From NCBI RefSeq assembly GCF_000308815.1, contig NZ_BAFX01000138.1:1-64000 (forward strand): a stretch of DNA of 64,000 nucleotides, in the 5' to 3' direction. The notes beneath the pieces were generated by a model. The model was given only the letters and a program-made list of their open reading frames with translations, searched no databases and was not told the DNA's origin. The stretch is from Nocardia concava NBRC 100430. GTDB taxonomy: Bacteria > Actinomycetota > Actinomycetes > Mycobacteriales > Mycobacteriaceae. The translations under genes and the position numbers were made by a program. This document shows positions 16,102-23,945 of the stretch, piece by piece. Every line of letters starts with the position of its first letter. Positions within the stretch are counted from its first letter, which is position 1.

Positions 16102-17007
16102 ATGTTCACACCCGTGACCTTCAATGCGACGCTGTGGCGGCCCGTTCCGGGATTCGAGAACCTCACCGACATCACGTATCACCGGCACATCGACCAGGGC
16201 ACCGTCCGGATCGCCTTCGATCGCCCCGAGGTACGTAACGCCTTCCGGCCGCACACCGTCGACGAGCTCTACCGCGCCCTGGATCACGCCCGCATGACCC
16301 CCGATGTCGGCGCGGTCCTGCTCACCGGCAACGGCCCCAGTCCCAAGGACGGTGGCTGGGCCTTCTGCTCCGGCGGCGACCAGCGCATCCGCGGGCGCAG
16401 CGGCTACCAGTACGCCTCCGGCGAGACCGCCGACACCGTGGACGTCGCCCGCGCCGGACGACTGCACATCCTCGAGGTGCAGCGGCTCATCAGATTCATG
16501 CCCAAGGTGGTCATCGCGCTGGTGAACGGCTGGGCCGCGGGCGGCGGGCACAGCCTGCACGTGGTCTGCGATCTCACCCTGGCCTCGCGCGAGCACGCAC
16601 GGTTCAAGCAGACCGACGCCGACGTGGGCAGCTTCGACGCCGGGTACGGCAGCGCCTACCTGGCGAAGATGGTGGGGCAGAAGTTCGCTCGCGAGATCTT
16701 CTTCCTGGGCCGGCCCTACACGGCCGAGGAGATGCACCAGATGGGTGCGGTCAACGCGGTCGTGGATCACGAGCAGCTCGAAGATGTGGCGCTGGAGTGG
16801 TCCGCCGACATTCTCGGCAAGTCGCCGCAGGCCATTCGAATGCTGAAGTACGCCTTCAACCTCCAGGACGACGGACTGGTCGGTCAGCAGCTCTTCGCAG
16901 GTGAGGCCACTCGCCTGGCCTACATGACCGACGAGGCGGTCGAGGGTCGCGACGCCTTCCTCGAGAAGCGCGAACCGGACTGGAAGCCGTACCCCTACTA
17001 CTTCTGA
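16102..17007 (+). CDS. menB: MenB, 1,4-dihydroxy-2-naphthoyl-CoA synthase
   Basis: Crotonase-fold enzyme that cyclises o-succinylbenzoyl-CoA to DHNA-CoA in menaquinone synthesis. The protein (301 residues) is very close to mycobacterial MenB: FENLTDITYHRH, RPEVRNAFRPHTVDELYR, the oxyanion-hole region GWAFCSGGDQRIRGRSGYQY, VNGWAAGGGHSLHVVCDL, the active-site stretch KQTDADVGSFDAGYGSAYL, and a C-terminus PDWKPYPYYF. The ATG at 16102 has GGAA 5 nt upstream; a GTG at 16114 is an alternative. The following genes (VOC, pitA, membrane protein, DUF3349, menE) lie in the same order as in M. tuberculosis. Confidence 0.96.
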   Translation: MFTPVTFNATLWRPVPGFENLTDITYHRHIDQGTVRIAFDRPEVRNAFRPHTVDELYRALDHARMTPDVGAVLLTGNGPSPKDGGWAFCSGGDQRIRGRSGYQYASGETADTVDVARAGRLHILEVQRLIRFMPKVVIALVNGWAAGGGHSLHVVCDLTLASREHARFKQTDADVGSFDAGYGSAYLAKMVGQKFAREIFFLGRPYTAEEMHQMGAVNAVVDHEQLEDVALEWSADILGKSPQAIRMLKYAFNLQDDGLVGQQLFAGEATRLAYMTDEAVEGRDAFLEKREPDWKPYPYYF

Positions 17008-17047
17008 TTTCCGGCGCGGGCAAACGCGCGGCTGCCATGCTGCACTC

Positions 17048-17437
17048 ATGGAGATACTGAGCAGTCGGATCATCCTGCGGCCGCGCGATTACGAGCGGAC
17101 GCTGACCTTCTATCGCGACGGGCTCGGGTTGGCCATTGCCCGCGAGTATCCGGGCGGGACGGTCTTTTTCGCCGGGCAGTCGCTGGTCGAGGTGGCCGGG
17201 CACGGTCGAGCGGAGGACGCTCCGAGCGAGTTCTCCGGAGCACTCTGGTTGCAGGTACGTGATTGTGACGACACCGCCGCCGAACTCGCGCTGCGCGGGA
17301 TACCGATCGAGCGCGCGCCCCGGCTAGAGCCCTGGGGACTCATCGAGATGTGGGTCCGCGACCCCGACGGGGTGCCCCTGATCTTCGTCGAGATTCCGGC
17401 GAATCACCCGATCCGCCGGGACATCCGGGGCGACTGA
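17048..17437 (+). CDS. VOC-family protein
   Basis: A 129-residue single-module VOC protein: SSRIILRPRDYERTLTFYRD at the N-terminus and IEMWVRDPDGVPLIFVEIPA at the C-terminus, where the Glu is a likely metal ligand. Substrate unknown. It follows menB by 40 nt, and a VOC gene occupies the same place next to menB in M. tuberculosis. Its sequence is clearly different from the VOC protein at 1352. Confidence 0.82.
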   Translation: MEILSSRIILRPRDYERTLTFYRDGLGLAIAREYPGGTVFFAGQSLVEVAGHGRAEDAPSEFSGALWLQVRDCDDTAAELALRGIPIERAPRLEPWGLIEMWVRDPDGVPLIFVEIPANHPIRRDIRGD

Positions 17438-17517
17438 CTCCGCCCGCGATATCCGCGCGCCCGTGGGCCGCCACCCCTTAGCACGAAGGTAACTGTGAAA
17501 TGCGTCGGGGGGCACCG

Positions 17518-17539
17518 GTTAACGGAGCGTAAAGGGTAT
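17518..17539 (+). promoter_or_regulatory. Possible PHO-box-like direct repeat before pitA
   Basis: Two 11-nt units, GTTAACGGAGC and GTAAAGGGTAT, resemble the tandem 11-nt repeats bound by PhoP/RegX3-type regulators in actinobacteria. They abut a TATAGC hexamer (17537-17542), 15 nt before the GTG. The match is loose. Confidence 0.25.
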
Positions 17540-17556
17540 AGCGCAAACTGATCGGT

Positions 17557-18762
17557 GTGTCTGCCGAACTGCTCGTTCTGCTGATCGTTGTTTGCACAGC
17601 CTTGGCATTCGACTTCACCAACGGATTCCACGACACCGCGAACGCGATGGCGACCTCCATCGCGACCGGTGCGCTCCGGCCGCGTACCGCCGTACTCCTG
17701 TCCGGGGCGCTGAATCTGATCGGCGCGTTCCTCAGTGTGGCCGTCGCCGCGACGGTCGCCGAGGGCATCGTGGACCTGTCGGAGGTGAGCGGGCGGGCGC
17801 TGCTCGACATCGTCTTCGCCGGTCTCGTCGGCGGCATCCTGTGGAATCTGTTCACCTGGCTGCTGGGTTTGCCGTCGAGTTCCTCGCACGCCCTGTTCGG
17901 CGGTCTCATCGGATCCACCATCGCCGCGCTCGGCCTGCACGGCGTGATCTGGGCGCACGGCAGCAAGGGCGTGATCGCCAAGATCATCATCCCGGCCCTG
18001 CTGTCCCCGATCGTGGCCGCGCTGGTGGCCTCCATCGCCTCCTGGGTGGTGTACCGGATCACCAAGGGCAGCAATGAGAAGACCGTCTCCGGCGGCTTCC
18101 GCTGGGGGCAGATCGGCACCGCCTCCCTGGTCTCGCTGGCGCACGGCACCAATGACGCGCAGAAGACCATGGGCATCATCTTCCTGGCGCTGATCGCGCA
18201 CGGTTCCGCCAAGGCCAGCGATCCGCTGCCGCTGTGGGTGATCGTGTCCTGCGCCATCGCCATGGCCGCCGGCACCTGCCTGGGCGGCTGGCGCATCATC
18301 CGCACCCTGGGCAAGGGCCTGGTCGACATCGCGCCGCCGCAGGGCTTCGCCGCCGAATCCACCAGCGCGGCGATCATTCTCACCTCGGCCCACTTCGGCC
18401 TGCCGCTGTCCACCACCCAGGTGGTGACCGGATCCATCCTCGGCTCCGGCATCGGACGGCCCGGCGCGGAGGTGCGCTGGGGCGTGCTCGGCCGCATGGT
18501 GACGGCCTGGGTGCTGACGCTGCCGCTGGCCGGTGTGGTGGGCGCGATCTGCTGGGGCCTCCTGCACGGCATCGGCGGAACCGCCGGTGTGCTGGTGGTG
18601 TTCGCGCTGCTGATCGCCATGGCCGCGTTCATCTGGTTCCGGTCCAAGCGCGCGGTGGTGAACTCGCAGAACGTCACCGACGACTGGGAGGACACGGCGG
18701 CCCCCGCGACTCCCCCGGCGACCCCCGCCCGCCGCAATGACGACACCGTCGGAATCGGTTAG
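17557..18762 (+). CDS. pitA: PiT-family low-affinity phosphate transporter
   Basis: A 401-residue integral membrane protein importing phosphate, probably as a metal-phosphate complex driven by protons. Both halves of the internally duplicated PiT fold carry the signature: FTNGFHDTANAMAT near residue 20 and SLAHGTNDAQKTMG near 192, with a further GLPSSSSHALFGG and GLPLSTTQVVTGS pair. About 10 transmembrane helices; the C-terminal tail is hydrophilic and Pro/Ala-rich. The GTG at 17557 has no Shine-Dalgarno, so the message may have a very short leader. It is followed after 9 nt by a small membrane protein gene. Confidence 0.93.
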   Translation: MSAELLVLLIVVCTALAFDFTNGFHDTANAMATSIATGALRPRTAVLLSGALNLIGAFLSVAVAATVAEGIVDLSEVSGRALLDIVFAGLVGGILWNLFTWLLGLPSSSSHALFGGLIGSTIAALGLHGVIWAHGSKGVIAKIIIPALLSPIVAALVASIASWVVYRITKGSNEKTVSGGFRWGQIGTASLVSLAHGTNDAQKTMGIIFLALIAHGSAKASDPLPLWVIVSCAIAMAAGTCLGGWRIIRTLGKGLVDIAPPQGFAAESTSAAIILTSAHFGLPLSTTQVVTGSILGSGIGRPGAEVRWGVLGRMVTAWVLTLPLAGVVGAICWGLLHGIGGTAGVLVVFALLIAMAAFIWFRSKRAVVNSQNVTDDWEDTAAPATPPATPARRNDDTVGIG

Positions 18763-18771
18763 GAGACCGCG

Positions 18772-19041
18772 ATGCACTCCCTGCTGCACAACCTCTCCGA
18801 CCTGTGGCGAGTCATGCTGGCCGCGTTGATCTTCGGGGCCGGGCTGCCGACCGTGTTCGCCGTCGGCATCCGCTGCCGCGCCCAGGTCGACGACGGCGCG
18901 ACCGGCACCACCCGGACCGCGGCGCTGGTCGCGTCCACCCTCTGCTTCGCGGTGGTCATGATCGCGGTGGTGGTCGGTGTGCTCTTCATCGCACGCGGCT
19001 TCCTGGCCACCCGGCTCGGCATTCACCTGCTCGGCGCGTGA
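18772..19041 (+). CDS. Small two-TM membrane protein downstream of pitA
   Basis: An 89-residue protein with hydrophobic segments at about 13-31 and 50-75 (ALVASTLCFAVVMIAVVVGV) and a short polar connection (RCRAQVDDGATGTTRTA). The same kind of gene follows pitA in M. tuberculosis (Rv0544c in my recollection); function unknown. The 9-nt gap and the GGAG before the ATG suggest translation coupled to pitA. Confidence 0.75.
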   Translation: MHSLLHNLSDLWRVMLAALIFGAGLPTVFAVGIRCRAQVDDGATGTTRTAALVASTLCFAVVMIAVVVGVLFIARGFLATRLGIHLLGA

Positions 19042-19066
19042 CGCCGCCTCATCGAAAGGCACGCTC

Positions 19067-19408
19067 GTGAGCACCCCCGCAGAACAACAGCCGCTCGACC
19101 CGACGCCGCGCACCAATGTGCTGCAGAAGGTGCTGGACTGGCTGAAAGCCGGATACCCGCAGGGCATCCCGCAATCGGACTATGTGGCGCTGCTGGCGGT
19201 GCTGCACCGCAGGCTCACCGACTACGAGGTGCACCTGGTGGTGGAGCAGTTGGCCCGCGAACGCGTGGCCTCCGACATCGAGCGCACCGACATCGAGGCG
19301 GCCATTGCCCGAGTTGCCAAGGAGCAGCCCGGCGAGGACGATATCGCTCGGGTGGCCTCCAGGCTCGCAGCCGGTGGATGGCCGCTGGCGACACCGACGT
19401 CCGACTGA
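19067..19408 (+). CDS. DUF3349 protein
   Basis: A 113-residue soluble helical protein (NVLQKVLDWLKAGYPQGIPQSDYVALLAVLHRRLTD...) matching the mycobacterial DUF3349 family, Rv0543c in my recollection. Function unknown. The GTG at 19067 follows AAAGG by 7 nt; the upstream extension of the frame belongs to the preceding gene in another frame. It is part of the conserved pitA-membrane protein-DUF3349-menE string. Confidence 0.85.
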   Translation: MSTPAEQQPLDPTPRTNVLQKVLDWLKAGYPQGIPQSDYVALLAVLHRRLTDYEVHLVVEQLARERVASDIERTDIEAAIARVAKEQPGEDDIARVASRLAAGGWPLATPTSD

Positions 19409-19490
19409 CCGCACTCGACCCGCAGCTTTCGACAACCGGGCGCCGACCCCTCCGCGCGCCGCCACCCCACGGAATGACACGATCGCGAAC

Positions 19491-20654
19491 GTGAGCAATA
19501 CCCTCCGAATCCTTCCCATGCCCACCGGCGCAGCGGTGGGCGAAGTATTGCCGCATCTCCGAGAGGCCTTGGAGGGCAACGGCCCGGCCTGGCTCCCGGT
19601 CCCCACCGCCGACCGCCGCGAGACCCAGCGGCTCAGCGGTAGCCTGCGGCCCGGCGAGGCGATCGACGAGGACGTGGCCCTGGTGGTCACCACCTCCGGC
19701 ACCACGGGAAACCCCAAGGGCGCCATGCTCACCGCGGCCAATCTGCGGGCCAGCGGCGACGCCACCCACGAGCGCCTGGGCGGTCCCGGGCAGTGGTTGT
19801 TGGCCCTGCCGACCCATCACATCGCGGGCATCCAGGTGTTGCTGCGCAGCATTCTGGCCGGGACCGAACCGATCACGCTCGACGTGTCCGGCGGCTTCCT
19901 GCCCGAGGCGCTGGTCGGCGCGATCAAGAGCATGCGCGGCGAGCGCCGCTACACCTCGCTGGTCCCGACCCAGCTGATCAAGGCCCTCGACGAGCCCGCC
20001 GCCACCGCGGCGCTGGCCTCGCTGGACGGGGTGCTGGTCGGCGGGGCCGCCACCCCGAAGCCGGTATTGGAACGGGCGCGCGCGGCGGGCATCACCGTCT
20101 TCCGCACCTACGGCATGAGCGAGACCTGCGGCGGCTGCGTGTACGAGGGAGTACCGCTGACGGGCACCCAGGTACGCATCGAGGACGGCCGGGTGCTGCT
20201 CGGCGGCGACATGGTCGCCAAGGGCTACCGCAATATCGCCGACCATCCCGCCTTCGCCGAACCCGGCTGGTTCCGCACCGAGGACGCGGGCCACTTCGAG
20301 AACGGCGTGCTGACCATCACCGGCCGCCTCGACGAGGCCATCATGACCGGCGGCCTGCTGGTCATCCCCCAGGTGGTCGAGGCTGTCCTGATCACCCACC
20401 CGGCCGTGTCCGAATGCGTGGTCCTCGGCCTGCCCGACGAACGCCTCGGCCAGCGCGTGGCCACGGCCATCGTCCCCGCCCCGGGCGCGACCGCCCCCAG
20501 CCTCGACGAACTCCGCGAACACGTGGTCGCCGAACTGGACGCCATCGCCGCCCCGCGCGAACTCGCGGTGCTGGACGAACTTCCGCTCCGCGGCCCGGGC
20601 AAGCCCGACCGCGCGAAGCTGCGCGAACTCCTGCTGGCCGGCTCGCCGAACTGA
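19491..20654 (+). CDS. menE: MenE, o-succinylbenzoate-CoA ligase
   Basis: Adenylate-forming ligase that activates o-succinylbenzoate to its CoA thioester before MenB. The 387-residue length is short, as in mycobacterial MenE. Seen: the P-loop VVTTSGTTGNPKGAML, the aromatic/Gly motif TYGMSETCGGC, the hinge region WFRTEDAGHFENGVLTITGRLDEAIM and the C-terminal catalytic-lysine motif LPLRGPGKPDRAKL. The GTG at 19491 starts the domain. The gene is 82 nt after the DUF3349 gene. Confidence 0.93.
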   Translation: MSNTLRILPMPTGAAVGEVLPHLREALEGNGPAWLPVPTADRRETQRLSGSLRPGEAIDEDVALVVTTSGTTGNPKGAMLTAANLRASGDATHERLGGPGQWLLALPTHHIAGIQVLLRSILAGTEPITLDVSGGFLPEALVGAIKSMRGERRYTSLVPTQLIKALDEPAATAALASLDGVLVGGAATPKPVLERARAAGITVFRTYGMSETCGGCVYEGVPLTGTQVRIEDGRVLLGGDMVAKGYRNIADHPAFAEPGWFRTEDAGHFENGVLTITGRLDEAIMTGGLLVIPQVVEAVLITHPAVSECVVLGLPDERLGQRVATAIVPAPGATAPSLDELREHVVAELDAIAAPRELAVLDELPLRGPGKPDRAKLRELLLAGSPN

Positions 20655-20706
20655 TCCGGTAACCATTTCCGCAGATATATCGGCATCTGTCGTCGACATG
20701 TCGTGA

Positions 20707-20738
20707 CCTTGCGTGAGCCGTGCAATCGCCATGCAAGG
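20707..20738. promoter_or_regulatory. Inverted repeat in front of the ABC exporter genes
   Basis: CCTTGCGTG (20707-20715) and CATGCAAGG (20730-20738) pair at 8 of 9 positions with a 14-bp spacer. A second TGCAAGG at 20743-20749 lies in direct orientation to the right arm. The position, 33 nt upstream of the ATG, suits an operator or promoter element, but no regulator is assigned. Confidence 0.3.
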
Positions 20739-20770
20739 GGGGTGCAAGGCGGGCACCCCATGGTTATCGC

Positions 20771-21781
20771 ATGACTTCTTACACACCTGCTGAGGCACTC
20801 GCCATCGAGGCGGACGGCTTGGTCAAGGTCTTCGGGGAGCAGCGGGCCGTCGACGGCGTGAGTCTCGCGGTGCCGCGGGGGGCTGTCTACGGCGTGCTCG
20901 GACCCAACGGGGCCGGCAAGACCACGACAATCCGCATGCTCGCTACCCTGCTTCGCCCCGACGGGGGCAGCGCCCGGATCTTCGGCCACGACGTGCTCGC
21001 CGAGCCGACCGCGGTGCGCTCGCTGATCGGCGTGACCGGCCAGTACGCCTCCGTCGACGAAAAGCTCACCGCCACCGAGAATCTCATCATCTTCTCGCGG
21101 CTGCTGGGCCTGTCCAAGTCCGATGCGCGGCGCAAGTCGGCCGAACTGCTCGAGGAGTTCGGGCTGACCGACGCCGCCGACAAGCCCCTGGAGAACTTCT
21201 CCGGCGGCATGCGCCGGCGCCTGGATCTGGCCGCCAGCCTGATCTCGCGCCCGCCGCTGCTGTTCCTGGACGAGCCGACCACCGGCCTCGATCCGCGCAC
21301 CCGCGCCCAGATGTGGGACACCATCCGGCGGCTGGTGCGGGAGGGCTCGACCGTGCTGCTCACCACGCAGTACCTGGACGAGGCCGATCAGCTGGCCGAC
21401 CGGATCGCGGTCATCGACCGCGGCAAGGTCATCGCCGACGGCACCTCCGACGAGCTCAAGTCCTCGGTCGGCATGTCGGCCCTGCAGCTGACGCTGGCCG
21501 ACCGCGACCACATCGAGGAGGCGCGAAACCTGGTGGGCGAGTACCTTTCCCGCGCCGCGGGCCACCTCGTCGAGGCCGCCATCTCCCCCGAGGCCGGTCG
21601 CATCACCGCACCACTGCCCGACCCCAGCATCACCACCGACATCCTGATCCGGTTGCGCGAGCACGACATCCGGGTCGAAGAGATCAATGTCGCCAAGCCG
21701 AGCCTGGACGAAGTGTTCTTCGCACTCACCGGGCACGCCGCCGAGGACGACACCGACGAGACCGAACGGAGCGCGGCATGA
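20771..21781 (+). CDS. DrrA-like ABC exporter ATPase
   Basis: A 336-residue ATP-binding subunit of a daunorubicin-resistance-type exporter. Walker A is GPNGAGKTTTIRML, the Q-loop region GVTGQYASVDEKLTATEN, the ABC signature FSGGMRRRLDLAASL, Walker B LLFLDEPTTGLDPRTR and the switch TTQYLDEADQLADRI. The C-terminal domain of about 90 residues ends in KPSLDEVFFALTGH, as in DrrA proteins. The stop overlaps the start of the permease gene (ATGA). Substrate unknown: drug, lipid or envelope glycolipid. Confidence 0.93.
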   Translation: MTSYTPAEALAIEADGLVKVFGEQRAVDGVSLAVPRGAVYGVLGPNGAGKTTTIRMLATLLRPDGGSARIFGHDVLAEPTAVRSLIGVTGQYASVDEKLTATENLIIFSRLLGLSKSDARRKSAELLEEFGLTDAADKPLENFSGGMRRRLDLAASLISRPPLLFLDEPTTGLDPRTRAQMWDTIRRLVREGSTVLLTTQYLDEADQLADRIAVIDRGKVIADGTSDELKSSVGMSALQLTLADRDHIEEARNLVGEYLSRAAGHLVEAAISPEAGRITAPLPDPSITTDILIRLREHDIRVEEINVAKPSLDEVFFALTGHAAEDDTDETERSAA

Positions 21782-22620
21782 CCACGACTCTCACCGCCCC
21801 CGCCACCGGGCGGCACGCGGCTACGGCCGCGCCCATTCCCGAAGTAAGCAACCACATCCCGTTCAAGCAGACCGTGGCGAATTCGCTCACCATGGCCTAC
21901 CGCGGGATCCTGAAGATCAAGCACAACCCGGAGCAGCTGTTCGACGTCACCGTGCAGCCGATCCTGTTCACCGCGCTGTTCGCCTACATCTTCGGCGGGG
22001 CGATCGGCGGCAATGTGCACGACTACCTGCCGATTCTGATTCCCGGCATTCTGGTCCAGACGGTCGTGCTGACCTCCGTGGTCACCGGCACCCAGCTCCG
22101 CGAGGATATGGACAAGGGCGTCTTCGACCGGTTCAAATCCCTTCCCATCGCCCGCATTTCGGCGCTGGCCGGCGCGCTCATCGCCGATATGGTGCGCTAC
22201 GGGCTGGCTACCGTGCTCACCGTGGGCATGGGCCTGATCCTCGGCTACCGGCCGGCCGGCGGCGTCGTCGGCGTGGTCGTCGCGGGCCTGGTCGTGGTGT
22301 TCTGCTCGTTCGCGGTGAGCTGGATCTGGGCGCTGGTCGGCATCACCGGCAAGAGCGCGGCCGCCGTGCAGGGCGTCTCGATGATGATCATGTTCCCGCT
22401 GACCTTCATGTCCGGCGCGTTCGCCCAGGTCTCGACCATGCCGGGCTGGCTGCAGGGCATCAACAAGGCCAACCCGATCTACTACATGGTCAATGCCGCC
22501 CGTGAGCTGATGAACGGCAATGTCTACAGCTCGAACCTGCTCTGGTCGATCGTCGGCTCCATCGTGGTGATCGCGATCTTCGCCCCGCTCGCGGTGAAGG
22601 CGTACATGCGGCGCGCCTGA
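21778..22620 (+). CDS. DrrB-like ABC-2 exporter permease
   Basis: A 280-residue ABC-2 type membrane subunit with a cytoplasmic N-terminus (TVANSLTMAYRGILKIKHNP) and six hydrophobic segments. QLREDMDKGVFDRFKSLPIAR is the ABC-2 cytoplasmic coupling motif, and NPIYYMVNAARELMNG is typical of DrrB near the C-terminus. The ATG overlaps the ATPase stop by 4 nt, so the two form one translation unit, closed by the hairpin at 22644-22682. Confidence 0.93.
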   Translation: MTTTLTAPATGRHAATAAPIPEVSNHIPFKQTVANSLTMAYRGILKIKHNPEQLFDVTVQPILFTALFAYIFGGAIGGNVHDYLPILIPGILVQTVVLTSVVTGTQLREDMDKGVFDRFKSLPIARISALAGALIADMVRYGLATVLTVGMGLILGYRPAGGVVGVVVAGLVVVFCSFAVSWIWALVGITGKSAAAVQGVSMMIMFPLTFMSGAFAQVSTMPGWLQGINKANPIYYMVNAARELMNGNVYSSNLLWSIVGSIVVIAIFAPLAVKAYMRRA

Positions 22621-22643
22621 CGCGACCGGTCGCCCCGCGGTCG

Positions 22644-22682
22644 GAACGCCCGTCCATCGAGAAAATCGATGGGCGGGCGTTC
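22644..22682 (+). terminator. Strong hairpin terminator of the ABC exporter operon
   Basis: 17-bp stem with one G-U wobble, loop GAAAA, 24 nt after the permease stop. It ends 5 nt before the ATG of the next predicted gene. Confidence 0.85.
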
Positions 22683-22686
22683 TGTT

Positions 22687-23124
22687 ATGGTCGGTCCGGT
22701 GAATCCCGCAACCGCCCCGCTATGCCGAAAGTCCATTCGGCTGTATTGGGCTGCGCTTTTCACGGGAATCGCGATTGTTCTCGGGCTCATCGCCGCGGTC
22801 GCGGGATGGGGCTCATCACAGCGGCTTTCGATGCTCGAATCGAGCACACCGAGTGTGGCCGCGGTACAGACGCAGGTCTCCAAGGATTCCAGTCACCAAG
22901 CGGTTGATCCGATGCCGTCGTGCCGCAAGCAGGAACACCCGGCCTCCGATCCCACGGGCACGCTCGCTACACCGCCGCGGGCCATCGGTGACCAGCTGGT
23001 CGCCGACTGCACGGCCCTCGAACCGGCATTCCAAGCACCCCAACCGCTTTCGATCGGGAAGCAACCTCGGGCGCCCGCCCTCGCGGTGCCGGCTCCGCAT
23101 CTGACGACCGTGCTGATCATTTAG
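22687..23124 (+). CDS. Hypothetical single-TM protein, uncertain
   Basis: A 145-residue frame with a short cytoplasmic N-terminus, one strong transmembrane helix (LYWAALFTGIAIVLGLIAAVAGW, cited by position at about residues 18-40) and a polar outer part with two Cys. No family recognised. Its third codon positions are less GC-rich than those of its neighbours, and its ATG is only 5 nt past a strong terminator hairpin. GTG at 22699 is an alternative start. It could be a recently acquired or decaying gene, or not a gene. Confidence 0.45.
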   Translation: MVGPVNPATAPLCRKSIRLYWAALFTGIAIVLGLIAAVAGWGSSQRLSMLESSTPSVAAVQTQVSKDSSHQAVDPMPSCRKQEHPASDPTGTLATPPRAIGDQLVADCTALEPAFQAPQPLSIGKQPRAPALAVPAPHLTTVLII

Positions 23125-23186
23125 ACCCCTCTGAATGATCCAGCACCTTTTCGTCATTCTCGATGCGGCCGTTGAGGAGTGCACGC

Positions 23187-23945
23187 ATGTCCCGAAAGAC
23201 CAAGAATTCCAAGCGTAGAAACCCGAATTCCAACCGGAGGAAAACCTTCGCCGGGCTCGCCGCCATCGCGGCGGTCGGCCTGCTCGCCATTGCCGCGATT
23301 CAAATGCTGGGCGACGACAAGAAATCCGACCAGCCCGCCGCGGCGGCGACCGAATCCAATCCCATGTACGCGCAGCTGGCGAAGATGGCCAAGCGCGACG
23401 CGAAGGATCCGCTCGCTATGGGCCGGGCCGACGCACCGGTCGTGATGGTCGAGTACTCGGATTTCCAGTGCCCGTTCTGCAAGGTGTTCGCCACCAAGAT
23501 CGAACCCCAGCTCGTCTCGCAATACGTCGACCAGGGCGTGCTGCGCGTCGAATGGCGCAGCATGGCCATTTTCGGACCGGAATCCGAGGACGCCTCACGG
23601 GCAGCCTGGGCGGCCGGACAGCAGGGCAAGTTCTGGGAGTATCACAAGGCGCTGTTCGACCACGCGCCCGAGAAGAAGAACACCAGCGCGTTCACCCGCG
23701 ACAAACTCGTCGAATTGGCCGGTGACGCGAGCATTCCCGATATCGAGAAGTTCCGCGCGGATCTGGACTCCCCCGCCGCCACCGCGGCCGTGCAGGCGGA
23801 TGTGAACGAGGGCATCGGGATCGGCGTCAATTCCACCCCGGCGTTCCTGATCAACGGCCGCCCGATCCTGGGCGCGCAGCCGATCGAGCAGTTCCGCGCG
23901 GCCATCGACGCGGCGCGGATTGCCGCCGGGCAGGCCACGGAATGA
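23187..23945 (+). CDS. Membrane-anchored DsbA-like thioredoxin-fold protein
   Basis: A 252-residue thiol-disulfide oxidoreductase facing the outside of the membrane. A basic N-terminus is followed by a transmembrane helix at about 21-41, then a DsbA/Thioredoxin_4 domain with the active site CPFC at 95-98 (EYSDFQCPFCKVF) and the cis-proline loop NSTPAF (Thr217-Pro218). It probably oxidises or isomerises disulfides in secreted proteins. GAGGAG lies 7 nt before the ATG at 23187. The stop overlaps the start of the CcdA-like gene, which points to a shared electron pathway. Confidence 0.9.
   Translation: MSRKTKNSKRRNPNSNRRKTFAGLAAIAAVGLLAIAAIQMLGDDKKSDQPAAAATESNPMYAQLAKMAKRDAKDPLAMGRADAPVVMVEYSDFQCPFCKVFATKIEPQLVSQYVDQGVLRVEWRSMAIFGPESEDASRAAWAAGQQGKFWEYHKALFDHAPEKKNTSAFTRDKLVELAGDASIPDIEKFRADLDSPAATAAVQADVNEGIGIGVNSTPAFLINGRPILGAQPIEQFRAAIDAARIAAGQATE

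Noticed and set aside
17404..19167. 587-codon frame on the minus strand
   Set aside because: Opposite to pitA and its followers; repetitive Gly/Asp/His/Arg composition and no start supported by a ribosome site.
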